The notes under the pieces: model-generated
Told to the model about the DNA's origin: nothing
The model's database searches: none
What the model saw: the letters and a program-made list of their open reading frames with translations, nothing else
Program-made: the position numbers and the translations under genes
Shown: one piece after another, positions 8,707 to 17,424 of the stretch
How positions within the stretch are numbered: the stretch's first letter is position 1
How the letters are laid out: each line of letters starts with the position of its first letter
Origin: DASZBX01 sp035943635
GTDB lineage: Bacteria > Actinomycetota > Actinomycetes > Streptomycetales > Catenulisporaceae
Reading direction: 5' to 3'
Assembly: GCA_035943635.1 (NCBI GenBank)
Contig: DASZBX010000149.1
Coordinates: forward strand, 1-64,000
Length of the DNA stretch: 64,000 bases

Positions 8707-9163
8707 TTACCGCCACCTCGATCTTCCATTAACACCAGCAACGCGCATCTGCGCAGGTCTAAATGAACCACATGTCAGTAAGAAATGCTCAAGTGGAACA
8801 CGGGTCCTTTGCAGACACGATAGGGCATGTTGCGTGATCAACTTGGACCATTTGTAAAGTTCCCCATCGGGGATGCTATTTAGTTGCAGCTGCAACTGGG
8901 GTGACCTGAGGGCATCAGCTGATCTAGGAGTTTCAGCTGGAGTGGGTAATCGAAGTTCCTTGAAAGATCGGAAGTTATCACAAAGATGCATATATGTATA
9001 TATTAACAAACTCTTAATTGGCTTGCCAAAGGGAGGCCAGGCTGCGGCTTTTCCTGCCACGACCACGTTAGTTATCGTGACTGGCTTCGCGACAGCCTCG
9101 TACCGCCAGGTACTCACGTGCTGATGTTGAGCGTTCGTGGGATCGGCGAGGCGCAGACGTGGC
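8707..9163. other. Non-coding, AT-rich stretch upstream of OLD gene
   Basis: I see no convincing gene. A leftward open frame fills it (8707-9252) but its sequence looks random and its codon use differs from its neighbours. The block near 8985-9020 is strongly AT-rich (ATATATGTATATATTAAC) and is the most likely place for the promoter of the leftward OLD/UvrD operon. This leaves a leader of about 280 bases whose function I cannot assign. Confidence 0.5.
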
Positions 9164-9550
9164 CTACGTGCGCCGGTTCTTGCCAAAGAATCGCTCTTGG
9201 CTAAGCCAGGTGCCGTAGTGGCTCTGGTTGATGAACTTGCGTCCTTCGGCAACTGGTGCGTCGCAGCCGCACTTACAACGCCGGGTGTCGTCGTTGTCGC
9301 TGGTCGCAGTCTTGCGGTTGGTGCTTTTGGCGATCATCATGTCTAGATCGTCCAGATTTTGTACGAATTGTTCGTTGCAAAGACGCTGGATCAGGGGCAC
9401 CATCTCCGCGGTCGGTACGGGTTCGAACCCGCGGGAGTCACAATGCGTTGTCACTTGGCCGCTTTCGGTTACAGACAACCCGTCAGGCCTTGACCATGTG
9501 TTTTGCTGCGGCGCGTGCGAGTTGGAGCCGGGCTCCGGTACTCTAGGCAA
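9164..9550 (-). CDS. Small hypothetical protein with CxCGC motif
   Basis: Up to 128 residues. The C-terminal 35 residues look genuine: RRCKCGCDAPVAEGRKFINQ, then SHYGTWLSQERFF, a short Cys-rich/His segment that could bind zinc and that I have an impression of seeing in small actinobacterial proteins. The start is doubtful: TTG at 9550 gives the full length, while the ATG at 9403 would give about 80 residues; neither has a good ribosome binding site. The N-terminal part (rich in P, S and Q) may be read-through of non-coding DNA. It marks the right end of the lower-GC island. Confidence 0.4.
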   Translation of the reverse strand: MPRVPEPGSNSHAPQQNTWSRPDGLSVTESGQVTTHCDSRGFEPVPTAEMVPLIQRLCNEQFVQNLDDLDMMIAKSTNRKTATSDNDDTRRCKCGCDAPVAEGRKFINQSHYGTWLSQERFFGKNRRT

Positions 9551-9654
9551 TAGTCACAGGTCTGCTACTTATATTCGATCATCGGCGCAACTTCAGCAGG
9601 TAGTCGTTACCCTCGCCATGGAGTTCTCCCCCGAAGTCAGGCAGGTAGTTCATA

Positions 9655-10113
9655 GTGTCGATGTGGACTGCCGTACAGGACCGCGTTCGCAGCATGATGC
9701 ACGAGCTTGCGAAGTACGGCACCGTCGGCCTCACCGCGCTGGCGGTCAACATCGTGACCACCAATCTCGCGTGGCACGCCATGCCGAACGCCGAACTGAC
9801 CGATTCGGTCATCGGCACCGCGGTCGGGACCGTGGTCGCGTATCTCGGGAACCGGTTCTGGACGTACCGGGAGTGCGACTCGATCAGCCGGTCGCGCGAG
9901 TTCCTGCTGTTCATCGTGATCAACGCCATCGGTTTGCTCATCGAGACCATCCCGCTGACCGTCACCTCCTACCTGCTGCACCTGGACGGCGCCTTCGCGG
10001 GGAACGTGGCGAAGTTCGGCATCGGCACCTCGCTCGGGTTCTTCTTCCGGCTCTGGACCTACCGCACCTGGGTGTTTCCGCAGTCCGCGCCGGCTTTGGC
10101 GAAGGTGGCCTGA
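9655..10113 (+). CDS. GtrA-like membrane protein
   Basis: 152 residues with about four predicted membrane helices (GTVGLTALAVNIVTTNLAW, SVIGTAVGTVVAYLGNRFW, FLLFIVINAIGLLIETIPL, FGIGTSLGFFFRLWTYRTW). The GNRFWTYR and FRLWTYRTWVF segments are characteristic of the GtrA/DPMS family, small proteins implicated in moving polyprenyl-phosphate sugars or helping cell-surface glycosylation. GTG at 9655 or ATG at 9661 can start it. It is the first gene after the accessory island whose GC content matches the rest of the chromosome, and it is followed by a bidirectional terminator-like hairpin. Confidence 0.85.
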   Translation: MSMWTAVQDRVRSMMHELAKYGTVGLTALAVNIVTTNLAWHAMPNAELTDSVIGTAVGTVVAYLGNRFWTYRECDSISRSREFLLFIVINAIGLLIETIPLTVTSYLLHLDGAFAGNVAKFGIGTSLGFFFRLWTYRTWVFPQSAPALAKVA

Positions 10114-10150
10114 GCGACTGCGCTCAACGCCGCGAGCACCTGAAAGCAAC

Positions 10151-10188
10151 CGCCCCGCCCGAGCCGTCAAGACGGCCGAGGCGGGGCG
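10151..10188. terminator. Bidirectional terminator-like hairpin
   Basis: CGCCCCGCC at 10151-10159 pairs with GGCGGGGCG at 10180-10188, with an inner GCCGTC/GACGGC stem around an AA loop. It lies between the converging GtrA and lipoprotein genes. Confidence 0.65.
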
Positions 10189-10251
10189 AGGTGGTTCAAG
10201 GCGCTGTGTGAGGCTCGCGCGGGTCTGCGTGCGGCCTCAGCACCTCGGCTC

Positions 10252-12030
10252 TTAGCGCTTGACCGGGTCGGCCGGGGCGAGGGCGAGCCGGAAACCGAAG
10301 GGGGTCTGCTGGAATCCGCCGATCGCGTTCGCGATCGAGGTGCCGCCCGAGGCAGGGACGAAGACGACCGCCGGGACGGCCGCGCCGGTGGTCTGCGCGA
10401 TCCACGCCGCCACCGAGGTCGGCAAGGCGCTGTCGCCGTCGCCGACCTGGACCACCGGGGCATAGTAGCTCTCGGCGAACGCGGTGCCGAGCAGGTTGTC
10501 CAGCGGGTTGTTCTGGTCCACTGCGACGAAGGTGCGCAGCCGGTTGACGTCGTACTTCGGGTAGGTGTTCTCGGTCACGATGGGGGCCTGATCCGCGAAG
10601 ACCGGCGGCTCGGTGCTCGGGCCGATGACACGCTGGACTTGGTAGCCCATCGCGGTGAGGCCATCGGCGACGGCCGGGGTCAGCTGCGTGGTGCTACCCA
10701 GCAGGTACACGGTCGGCTTTTCGCTTGTCACGGTCCCGAACACGCGCTTGAGTTCGGCGGTCACCCTCGGGTCCAGGGACGGGCCGTCGGTCAGCAGCAG
10801 GGGCCCGGTCAGGCCCTGCGGCAGCAGCGCGGCGTCGGTGGACAAGTCGGTCCCGTTGCCGATGACGGCCTCGGTCGCGGGCGCATGAACCTGGGCCACC
10901 CCGAAACCTGATTCGGTCGGCCAGCGGTCCTGCGAGGCGGCGACGGACAGGGCCACCGGGTCTGTGCTGTTGAACAGGCCGACCTGGGCGGGCAGGTCCG
11001 GGCCGTGGAACGTGGCCGTCCCGGACGTGGCGGACAGTTGCGTGGCCGGGTTGGTGTGGCTGCCGGCCGGCTTGGTGGCCACGGAGTAGACCCCGTGCGG
11101 CTCGCTGTACGCCAGCTTCGTGCCGTCCGGGCTCCAGACCAGGTGGGTCGGGTCGGTGGCGCCGAAGGTGATCTGGACCGGCCCGCCATTGCCTTCGGAG
11201 ACCTCGATCTGGCCCTGTGCGTTCACGTAGGCCACCTCGGACCCGTCCGGCGAGATCGCCGGGTGGGCACCGGCGGTCAGCTCCTGGGATTCACTGTCCC
11301 GCTGGTTGTAGTCGACCACCCAGACCTCGGGGCCGTCCGAACCGGCGTGCTGGAACGCGAGGTCGAAGCTACCCCCCATCACGGCCTGCGGGTCGGCCTG
11401 CGCGCTCGGGTCCGTGTTGTTCGTGATCGGGTTGCCGCCCTTGTCGTTGCCGGCCATCATCTGGAAGACGGCGGGCGCGGCGCCCGGGACGCTCGGGGCG
11501 CTGGCGCCTTCCAGGGTGCCGAAGCCCTTCGAGTCCGTCTGCGCGAAGACCACGAAGCTCCCGTCCCAGGTCGGGTTGCTGCGGGTGACGCTCTGGTCGG
11601 TCTTGGTCAGCACGATCAGGCCGCTGCCGTCCGGGTGGGCGGTGGCGATGTTCCCCTGGGCGTCGACGAACGCGATCCGCGAGCCGTCCGGCGACCAGGC
11701 GGCGTCGGTGACCGTGGTCGGGAACGTGACGGTTTGCGTGCCCACCTTGACCGTGGCGGTGCCGTCGGAGACCAGCGCCATGCCCGCCGTGTAGGTGAGC
11801 GGCGCGGCAGCCGGCGTAGCTGTCGTCGCGGCGGCCGGCGTGGCACTCGCACTGGCGCCGGTCGTGACCCCGGCGCCCGCCGCCGCGGCCGGCTTCGTGG
11901 CGGCGGCCGGGGCCTGCGATGCGCAGGCGGTGGACGCCGCCAGCGTCAGGCCGAGGACCGCGACGGCCGACAGACGACGGACACTGGTGACGGATGCGGG
12001 CGCTGCGGCGGCTGCGGACTTGGTGAACAT
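10252..12030 (-). CDS. Secreted lipoprotein with beta-propeller and cell-wall-binding-like domain
   Basis: 592 residues. A signal peptide ends in a lipobox LAASTAC with the lipidated cysteine at residue 36, followed by an Ala/Thr/Pro-rich linker to about residue 75. The middle (about 80-345) has TolB/WD40-like blades: WSPDGSRIAFVDAQG, ISPDGSEVAYVNAQG and WSPDGTKLAYSEPHG. The C-terminal third (about 380-590) resembles the cell wall binding repeat 2 fold (LLTDGPSLDPRVTAELKRVF, then VYLLGSTTQLTPAV). It should sit on the outer face of the membrane, perhaps contacting peptidoglycan. It is a single gene, about 170 bp downstream of the NAD-binding protein on the same strand. Confidence 0.8.
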   Translation of the reverse strand: MFTKSAAAAAPASVTSVRRLSAVAVLGLTLAASTACASQAPAAATKPAAAAGAGVTTGASASATPAAATTATPAAAPLTYTAGMALVSDGTATVKVGTQTVTFPTTVTDAAWSPDGSRIAFVDAQGNIATAHPDGSGLIVLTKTDQSVTRSNPTWDGSFVVFAQTDSKGFGTLEGASAPSVPGAAPAVFQMMAGNDKGGNPITNNTDPSAQADPQAVMGGSFDLAFQHAGSDGPEVWVVDYNQRDSESQELTAGAHPAISPDGSEVAYVNAQGQIEVSEGNGGPVQITFGATDPTHLVWSPDGTKLAYSEPHGVYSVATKPAGSHTNPATQLSATSGTATFHGPDLPAQVGLFNSTDPVALSVAASQDRWPTESGFGVAQVHAPATEAVIGNGTDLSTDAALLPQGLTGPLLLTDGPSLDPRVTAELKRVFGTVTSEKPTVYLLGSTTQLTPAVADGLTAMGYQVQRVIGPSTEPPVFADQAPIVTENTYPKYDVNRLRTFVAVDQNNPLDNLLGTAFAESYYAPVVQVGDGDSALPTSVAAWIAQTTGAAVPAVVFVPASGGTSIANAIGGFQQTPFGFRLALAPADPVKR

Positions 12031-12204
12031 CTCTCGGCTCTCCCCGGATTGACGTGCCCCTGGTCGGGGCCGGCGAGACGAAGACTAGGCGGAGCCGCTG
12101 GTCCGCCGCTGGCGTTTCGATGGTGCTATTCCAACCCTGACAGGCCGACGCCGCCAACGGCACCGACGAGGTCTGACATGAGGCCGCGCCATGGATCCGG
12201 ATGG

Positions 12205-13953
12205 TCAGGCCCGGCCCGCGTCCGGCGAGCCGTTGCGGTCGTTGAGCCAGCTGAATCCGCTGGTCGTGGCCACGGCCACGATCCGGTCGCCCACCTGCGG
12301 CTTCCGGCTCAGGTCCGGGGCCCAGTCGTACCCGGCCGACGGCCCCGGCCCGCCGCCGCGGACCGCGATCACCCGCAGCGCGGCCGAGGACTCCAGCTCG
12401 CGCAGGGTCTGCCGGATCAGGCCGCTGTCCTGGTTGATCGGCAGCTCGGCCACGATGAAGATCTGCCGGAACACCGACAGCGTGCCGAGCACCTCGTGGC
12501 CCATCAGCGCGGCGGCGAAGGCCGGGGCGGACAGGAAGGAGACCGAGCGGGAGGCGAGGTTCTCGAACTTGCCGTAGACCAGGTAGGAGAACTCGTCGTC
12601 GAACAGGCGCAGCACCGCCCGCAGCCGCGGCTTGACGCTGCGGGCCTCCAGGATCGCCTCCAGGTTCGCCGCGTCGTCGCTGGTGGCCGCCACGATGGCC
12701 CGGCTGCGGGCCAGGCCGGCCTTCTGCAGCCGGGTCTCCATCGGGTCGTCGCCGATCACCACCGGGATCCGCAGATCGCGCATCATCGCGATGCCGCGGG
12801 CCTCGGAGTTGCGGTCCAGGGCGACCACCGGGACGCCCGCGTCGTGCAGGTAGGTCGCGATCCGGGTGCCCACGTTGCCCAGGCCCAGCACGATCACGTG
12901 GTCCCGGATGCCCGCGCCGGGCCGCTTGGGCAGGGCGCCGCGGCGGTTCTCCAGGCCGGTCAGCAGGATCGCGGTGACGATCGGGATGAAGGCGATCCCG
13001 CAGAAGGTCAGCGAGACCTGGGCGGCCCGCTGCCAGGAGCCGCCGGTGCCGCCGTGCGAGTTCGTCGGCACGTCCGGCTGGGCCGAGCCGGCCAGGTCCA
13101 GCAGGGTGGTGTAGACCGCCCACCACAGCCGGCCGCCGAGCGCCCAGATCAGCACGAAGGCGGTGACCACGGTGCTGAGCACGGTGGCCAGCACCAGCCG
13201 CAGCTGCAGTTCGCCGAGCAGGCGGCGCAGGTCGGCCAGCCACCAGCGCAGCCGGGACCGGCGGGAGATGGTCGCGGCCGGCTCGCGCTGCTGGAACTGG
13301 AGCACCGCGCGGCCGGGCCGGGTCGGGTCCGAGCGCTCCGGCAGCACCCGCATCCGGGTCGGGTCGTTCTGCTCGACCCGGTCGGCCAGCACGCACAGCG
13401 GCGCCGGGCCGTCGGCCGGCGGGTTGTGGATCACGCAGATGGTCCGGTCGCCCACGTCCACCGAGTAGGGCCGGTTCAGCGCCTCGTTGGCGAAGGCCGG
13501 GGCCGCGGTGTAGGACCCGGACAGCGCCGCGCAGTTGCCCAGCTGGCTCTCGATCTGCGCGGCGAGCCGCTGGTTGAACATCCGGACCACGATCCGGACG
13601 TCCTTGTTCCGGTTCTCCGCCCGCAGCGCGGCCTGGATCATGCTCTGGTCGGTCCCGTCCACCAGGGCGATCCCCTGCGCGGTGGAGATCCAGGCCGCGT
13701 CCAGGGTCTCGTCGGTGATCCGGTCCTGGCTGATCACCAGGTTCGGCGGCAGCAGTTTGCGGATCTCGTCCACGTGGTGGTCGGCCGGGTGCGCGGGCAC
13801 GATGGCGATCACCGTGACCTGATACCGGTTCACCAGGTCGTCCACCAACCGCCGGGCCAACGCGTTCCCGCCGCAGATGATGTAGTGGCCGTTCTGTCTG
13901 GGCAGGCTTCTGAGTTTGCCGACCGGCCCCGCGTCCCACCCGGATTCCGTCAC
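12205..13953 (-). CDS. Castor/Pollux-like membrane protein with two NAD-binding (RCK) domains
   Basis: 582 residues. The first TrkA-N/RCK-type domain begins at HYIICGGNALARRL near residue 23 and the second at HVIVLGLGNVGTRI near 348, with the glycine-rich GxGxxG signature only in the second. Between them lie two membrane segments (LVLATVLSTVVTAFVLIWAL and SLTFCGIAFIPIVTAILLTG) with a pore-like stretch between. This is the layout of Castor/Pollux-type channels, unusual in having a cytosolic domain before the membrane part. A role in ion transport is inferred from the family. GTG start, 4 bp after the active esterase gene, so it is the third gene of that operon. Confidence 0.8.
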   Translation of the reverse strand: MTESGWDAGPVGKLRSLPRQNGHYIICGGNALARRLVDDLVNRYQVTVIAIVPAHPADHHVDEIRKLLPPNLVISQDRITDETLDAAWISTAQGIALVDGTDQSMIQAALRAENRNKDVRIVVRMFNQRLAAQIESQLGNCAALSGSYTAAPAFANEALNRPYSVDVGDRTICVIHNPPADGPAPLCVLADRVEQNDPTRMRVLPERSDPTRPGRAVLQFQQREPAATISRRSRLRWWLADLRRLLGELQLRLVLATVLSTVVTAFVLIWALGGRLWWAVYTTLLDLAGSAQPDVPTNSHGGTGGSWQRAAQVSLTFCGIAFIPIVTAILLTGLENRRGALPKRPGAGIRDHVIVLGLGNVGTRIATYLHDAGVPVVALDRNSEARGIAMMRDLRIPVVIGDDPMETRLQKAGLARSRAIVAATSDDAANLEAILEARSVKPRLRAVLRLFDDEFSYLVYGKFENLASRSVSFLSAPAFAAALMGHEVLGTLSVFRQIFIVAELPINQDSGLIRQTLRELESSAALRVIAVRGGGPGPSAGYDWAPDLSRKPQVGDRIVAVATTSGFSWLNDRNGSPDAGRA

Positions 13954-13957
13954 ATCT

Positions 13958-15088
13958 TCAGATAGTAGGGGTTTGTGGTGGTGGAGAGGAGAGGCGCGAG
14001 CTGAGCCATTGCAGCGCGACCGGAATCTCGGAGTTCCAGGTGGTGAAGTTGTGCCCGCCCTGGCTGCGCACCAGGAGCGAAACGCTCATCGGGGCCTTGG
14101 CGTCCGCGGCGAAGGAGAGACAGGGCTGGTAGTTGTCCTCGCCGACCTTGCTGGTGGTCAGCAGGACGCTGACGGGCGGCGGCGGCAGGTTCTGCAGCCG
14201 CCAGATCAGGTCGTTCTCGGACTGGAAGGCCGGGTTGCCGTAGATGTCGCCGGTGGTCGGGTCCTCGCCGATGGAGAAGTACCCGGACAGCGAGGCGGCC
14301 GCGCCGAACCGGTCCGAGTCGAGCATCGCCAGCTTCAGCGCGCAGTAGCCGCCGGTGGAGTTCCCGATCAGGCCCCAGCCGGCCGCGGCCGCGCCCACCC
14401 GGAAGGTCTGCTCGACCGCGTCCGGCACGTCCTGGGCCCAGAAGGTCTCGGCCTGCGGCCCGCCGGGCACGTTCGTGCACTCGGTGTCCCGGCTGCCGGC
14501 CACCTCCGGCGACATCATCACCAGCACCATCGGCTTGTCCTGCCCCGTGTCGATCCCGGTGGCCAGCCGGATCGGGTAGCGCAGCCGGGACACCAGGGCG
14601 GTCACGTCCCCCGGGTAGCCGGTGGAGACGATCGCGGCCGGGAACCGGGCGTTCTTGAACCTCGGCTGGAAGTACTGCGGCGGCAGGTAGATCAGCGCGT
14701 GCTCGGACAGGCCGGTGCGCAGGCCGTGGATGGTCACGTCCTGCACCTCGCCGGACTTGGTCCGCTCGTCGCCGTTGGGCATGGCCAGGCCGTCGGTGCC
14801 GTTGACCGTGATCGGCGCGCCGGCTGCCGCCGCGGTACTGGTCCCGGTGCCGCCCGAGGTGATCGAGAACAGGTCGGACCAGGACCCGTAGAAACCGAAG
14901 TAGGAGTTGGTGCCGATCGCGATCGTGGCCAGCAGGGTCAGCTGGGCCACCGCGAGCAGCCCGACCCGGCCGGCGTACGACCTGAGCCGGCGCGCCCCGA
15001 CCCGCGGCCAGAGCACCACCACCGCGGCCATCGCGAGCACGGTGAACAGGACGGACAGCACCATCAGCGGGGTTCCGGTCAGGCCCAT
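13958..15088 (-). CDS. Membrane-anchored esterase-fold (antigen-85/esterase D-like) hydrolase
   Basis: 376 residues. Two N-terminal membrane helices (residues about 8-28 and 43-60) precede an extracellular alpha/beta-hydrolase domain. The nucleophile elbow is GNSTGG with Ser244, a His lies at 346 (SQGGHNFTTW) and an acidic partner is probably Glu317 or Asp319. This is the mycolyltransferase/esterase D type, which transfers or removes acyl groups at the cell surface. The ATG at 15088 overlaps the upstream paralogue's stop by 10 bp, so translation is coupled. The frame stays open well upstream of this ATG, but that part only shadows the upstream gene. Confidence 0.85.
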   Translation of the reverse strand: MGLTGTPLMVLSVLFTVLAMAAVVVLWPRVGARRLRSYAGRVGLLAVAQLTLLATIAIGTNSYFGFYGSWSDLFSITSGGTGTSTAAAAGAPITVNGTDGLAMPNGDERTKSGEVQDVTIHGLRTGLSEHALIYLPPQYFQPRFKNARFPAAIVSTGYPGDVTALVSRLRYPIRLATGIDTGQDKPMVLVMMSPEVAGSRDTECTNVPGGPQAETFWAQDVPDAVEQTFRVGAAAAGWGLIGNSTGGYCALKLAMLDSDRFGAAASLSGYFSIGEDPTTGDIYGNPAFQSENDLIWRLQNLPPPPVSVLLTTSKVGEDNYQPCLSFAADAKAPMSVSLLVRSQGGHNFTTWNSEIPVALQWLSSRLSSPPPQTPTI

Positions 15089-16062
15089 CGGCTCTGCCCC
15101 GCCCGGCTCACGACCTGGACCAGCCAGGACACCATCTGGTCCAGGTCCAGTGAGGTCTGGTCGGTGACCTGCAGCTGCCCGGCGTCCCCGGCGAAGATCT
15201 GCCTGGTCTGCTCGTCCGCGCCCACCAGCAGGATCGAGCTCGGCGGCCCGGGGTAGAGCTTGAGCCACTCTTCCGGGGTCACCGCCGCGGCCGGCGGGTC
15301 CGGCGAGCCGGCCGGCTCGGTCCAGGGGCCGAGGGTGGCGGCGGCGCCGTAGTAGTCGGAGCTGAGCACGGCCAGCGTCCCGGCGCAGGCCGCGGTCTCG
15401 TCCAGCCCGACCACGCCCCAGTTCTCCGGGCCCTGGTCGACCCGGTAGCGGGCGGCGATGGCCGAGCGCAGGTCCTGGTCCCAGAACAGCGCGCCCTGCT
15501 GGCCGGCCACCCCGGCGACGTCGGTGCACGGGATGGCCGGGGCGTTGCCGGAGTCGACGTACACGAGCAGCGCGGGCACGTTCATCGCGTGCCGGGCGAA
15601 GCCGCGCGGCAGCGGGCGGTCCTGGCCGGTGACGTCGACCACGATGGTCGGGTACCGGGTGTGCTGCTGGGCCGGGTCCTGGTAGCCGGGCGGGACGTAG
15701 ACGGTCACGTTCGCGTCGATCCCGCTGCGCAGGCCGTGCAGGCTCTGGGTGGGGCCGGTGCCGGTCAGCTGGCCGGAGTTGAGCCCGTGCCCTGTGGCGC
15801 TGGGTTTCAAGTACAGCTGGAAGGACTGCGTCCCGTTGCCGAGCAGGTCGGACCAGGAGGTGTAGAAGCCGAAATAGATGTTCACCGCGGCCAGGATGGT
15901 CGCGGTCATGGCCAGCTGCGAGCCGACCAGCAGGCCGATCCGGCCGAGCACGGCCGCCGGTCCCGGCCGGGAGAGCCGTCGCCACAGCCAGAGCATCAGG
16001 AAACATAACAGAATGGTGAGTACTGCGAGGAAGAGGACGAAGAACTTGCTGTCTATGCGCAT
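15079..16062 (-). CDS. Paralogous esterase-fold membrane protein lacking the nucleophile
   Basis: 327 residues, clearly related to the next gene: the same two N-terminal helices, the shared NIYFGFYTSWSDL segment (NSYFGFYGSWSDL in the partner), HGLRSGIDANVTVYVPP versus HGLRTGLSEHALIYLPP, and FWDQDL versus FWAQDV. The nucleophile elbow GNSTGG is replaced by GLDETA (residues 219-224), with Asp/Glu where Ser should be, and no C-terminal His segment is present; the protein is about 50 residues shorter. It is therefore predicted to be catalytically dead and may regulate, chaperone or partner the active enzyme. First gene of the three-gene operon. Confidence 0.8.
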   Translation of the reverse strand: MRIDSKFFVLFLAVLTILLCFLMLWLWRRLSRPGPAAVLGRIGLLVGSQLAMTATILAAVNIYFGFYTSWSDLLGNGTQSFQLYLKPSATGHGLNSGQLTGTGPTQSLHGLRSGIDANVTVYVPPGYQDPAQQHTRYPTIVVDVTGQDRPLPRGFARHAMNVPALLVYVDSGNAPAIPCTDVAGVAGQQGALFWDQDLRSAIAARYRVDQGPENWGVVGLDETAACAGTLAVLSSDYYGAAATLGPWTEPAGSPDPPAAAVTPEEWLKLYPGPPSSILLVGADEQTRQIFAGDAGQLQVTDQTSLDLDQMVSWLVQVVSRAGQSRWA

Positions 16063-16219
16063 ACGTGCCGTACCGATCTCTGCCCAAGGTGTTGCACTAG
16101 ACGTGCCGGTGGCCGGCCGGGCCGAGGGCGACCCGCGGCGCCGGCCCGCACGCCCGGCACCGCCAAGGGTCCGGCCAGCTGATTCGACGCGGGCAACTGC
16201 CCGAAGCCCGCGTCCGGGT

Positions 16220-16267
16220 CCCGTGCGCGCGGGCCGGCCGGACCTCCGGCCGGCCCGCGCGCACGGG
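16220..16267. terminator. Near-perfect 23-bp-arm hairpin
   Basis: Left arm 16220-16242 and right arm 16245-16267 are exact reverse complements with a 2-base CC loop, almost all G/C (core GGGCCGGCCGGA). A second, 9-bp stem (GACGCGGGC/GCCCGCGTC) is at 16186-16214. The approximately 400 bp from 16063 to 16467 contains no gene. It lies downstream of the leftward ABC transporter pair and upstream of the leftward esterase operon, so it most likely terminates the former. Confidence 0.7.
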
Positions 16268-16467
16268 TTCGACTGTCAGCTGGTAGACGGTGCCGGTGGG
16301 CAAGACGGTTGCGGAAGGACGCAAGTGGAGGCTGAGGCTACGGTTTCCCCTGGTCGCGCCGGTCGCGCCGGACCCGGCCGGCCGGAAACGAACGAGCCTT
16401 CTGGCCGCGGGGGCGACGGGGGCTCGTTGCGTTCGGATCCGGGCGGGCAGGCCCGGCGGTCAGCGGC

Positions 16468-17424
16468 TCAGCGCTTGCTCCAGGCCTCGTACTCGTCGGC
16501 GACCTCGTCCACGTCCCCGTCCATCAGGATCTGCCCCTGGTCCAGCCATATCGCGCGGTCGCAGGTGTCGCGCACGGACTGCATCGAGTGGCTGACCAGG
16601 AACACCGTGCCGGCGTTCTCCCGCATCTCCCGGATCCGGTCCTCGCTGCGGGCCTGGAACTTCGCGTCGCCGGTGGCCAGCGCCTCGTCGATCAGCAGCA
16701 CGTCGTGGTCCCGGGCGGCCGCGATGGAGAAGCGCAGCCGGGCCGCCATGCCGGCCGAGTAGGCCTTCATCGGCAGGGCCAGGGCGTGCTTGTTGGCCTC
16801 CTCGATCCCGGAGAAGTCCACGATCTCGCGGTAGCGGCGCTTGGCCTCGGACATCGACATGCCCATGGCCAGGCAGCCGACGATCACGTTGCGCTCGCCC
16901 GGCAGGGCCGGCATCAGGGCCGCGTTCACGCCGAGCAGCGAGGGCTGGCCGTCGGTGTACACCCCGCCGCCGGCCTCCGGCGGCAGCAGCCCGGCGATCG
17001 CGCCGAGCAGGGTGGACTTGCCCGAGCCGTTGCGCCCGATCAGCCCGATCGACTCGCCCCGTCGGGCCACGAAGGACACCCCGCGCAGGGCGTGCACCTC
17101 TTTCAGGCTCGGCGCGGTGCGCCGGGTGATGATCCTGGACAGCGCGCCGGTGGCCGAGCCGCGGCCGGTGCCCGCGCCGTGGATCTTGTAGATGATGTTC
17201 AGGTTGTCGACCACCACGGTCGGCGGGCTGCCGGCGGCCGTGGTGCGCCGCTTGGCCCGGCGCTCGAGCACCTGGGACCGGGAGGGCTTGGGCCGGCCGA
17301 GCGCGTCCAGGCCGGGCGACTCGTCGTCGCCGACCACTATGGCGTCCTGCGCCTCGGCCTCGGCCGGGTCCTGGACGTTCTCCGCCGTCACCGTGTTCTG
17401 CGCCACCACTGTGTTCTCAGCCAC
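16468..17424 (-). CDS. Polysaccharide/teichoic acid ABC exporter ATPase (Wzt/TagH-like)
   Basis: 318 residues. Walker A GRNGSGKST is near residue 128, the signature-equivalent is YSAGMAARLRFSIA near 218, Walker B is DVLLIDEALATGD near 236-248 and the H-loop is VSHSM. LLIDEALATGD and the preceding KAYSAGM are hallmarks of the TagH/Wzt subfamily that powers export of O-antigen or teichoic acid. An unusual acidic, low-complexity N-terminal extension of about 65 residues precedes the ATPase. No Wzt C-terminal carbohydrate-binding domain is present, so export is probably not gated by chain terminus recognition. It overlaps the permease gene by 8 bp. Confidence 0.9.
   Translation of the reverse strand: MAENTVVAQNTVTAENVQDPAEAEAQDAIVVGDDESPGLDALGRPKPSRSQVLERRAKRRTTAAGSPPTVVVDNLNIIYKIHGAGTGRGSATGALSRIITRRTAPSLKEVHALRGVSFVARRGESIGLIGRNGSGKSTLLGAIAGLLPPEAGGGVYTDGQPSLLGVNAALMPALPGERNVIVGCLAMGMSMSEAKRRYREIVDFSGIEEANKHALALPMKAYSAGMAARLRFSIAAARDHDVLLIDEALATGDAKFQARSEDRIREMRENAGTVFLVSHSMQSVRDTCDRAIWLDQGQILMDGDVDEVADEYEAWSKR

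Noticed and set aside
8707..9252. 181-codon leftward open frame directly upstream of the OLD gene
   Set aside because: Composition looks random, no family resemblance, and the AT-rich promoter-like block lies inside it.
9411..9445. CGGGTTCGAACCCG, resembling a tRNA T-arm, at the island edge (possible att site)
   Set aside because: It is a perfect palindrome, but the T-stem does not pair with a 7-base loop in either direction, no other tRNA arms are found around it, and it does not match the tRNA-Ala 3' end in the window.
11005..13965. 986-codon rightward open frame opposite the lipoprotein and channel genes
   Set aside because: Arg/Gly/His/Val-rich shadow typical of antisense frames in GC-rich DNA; the real genes on the other strand have clear domains.
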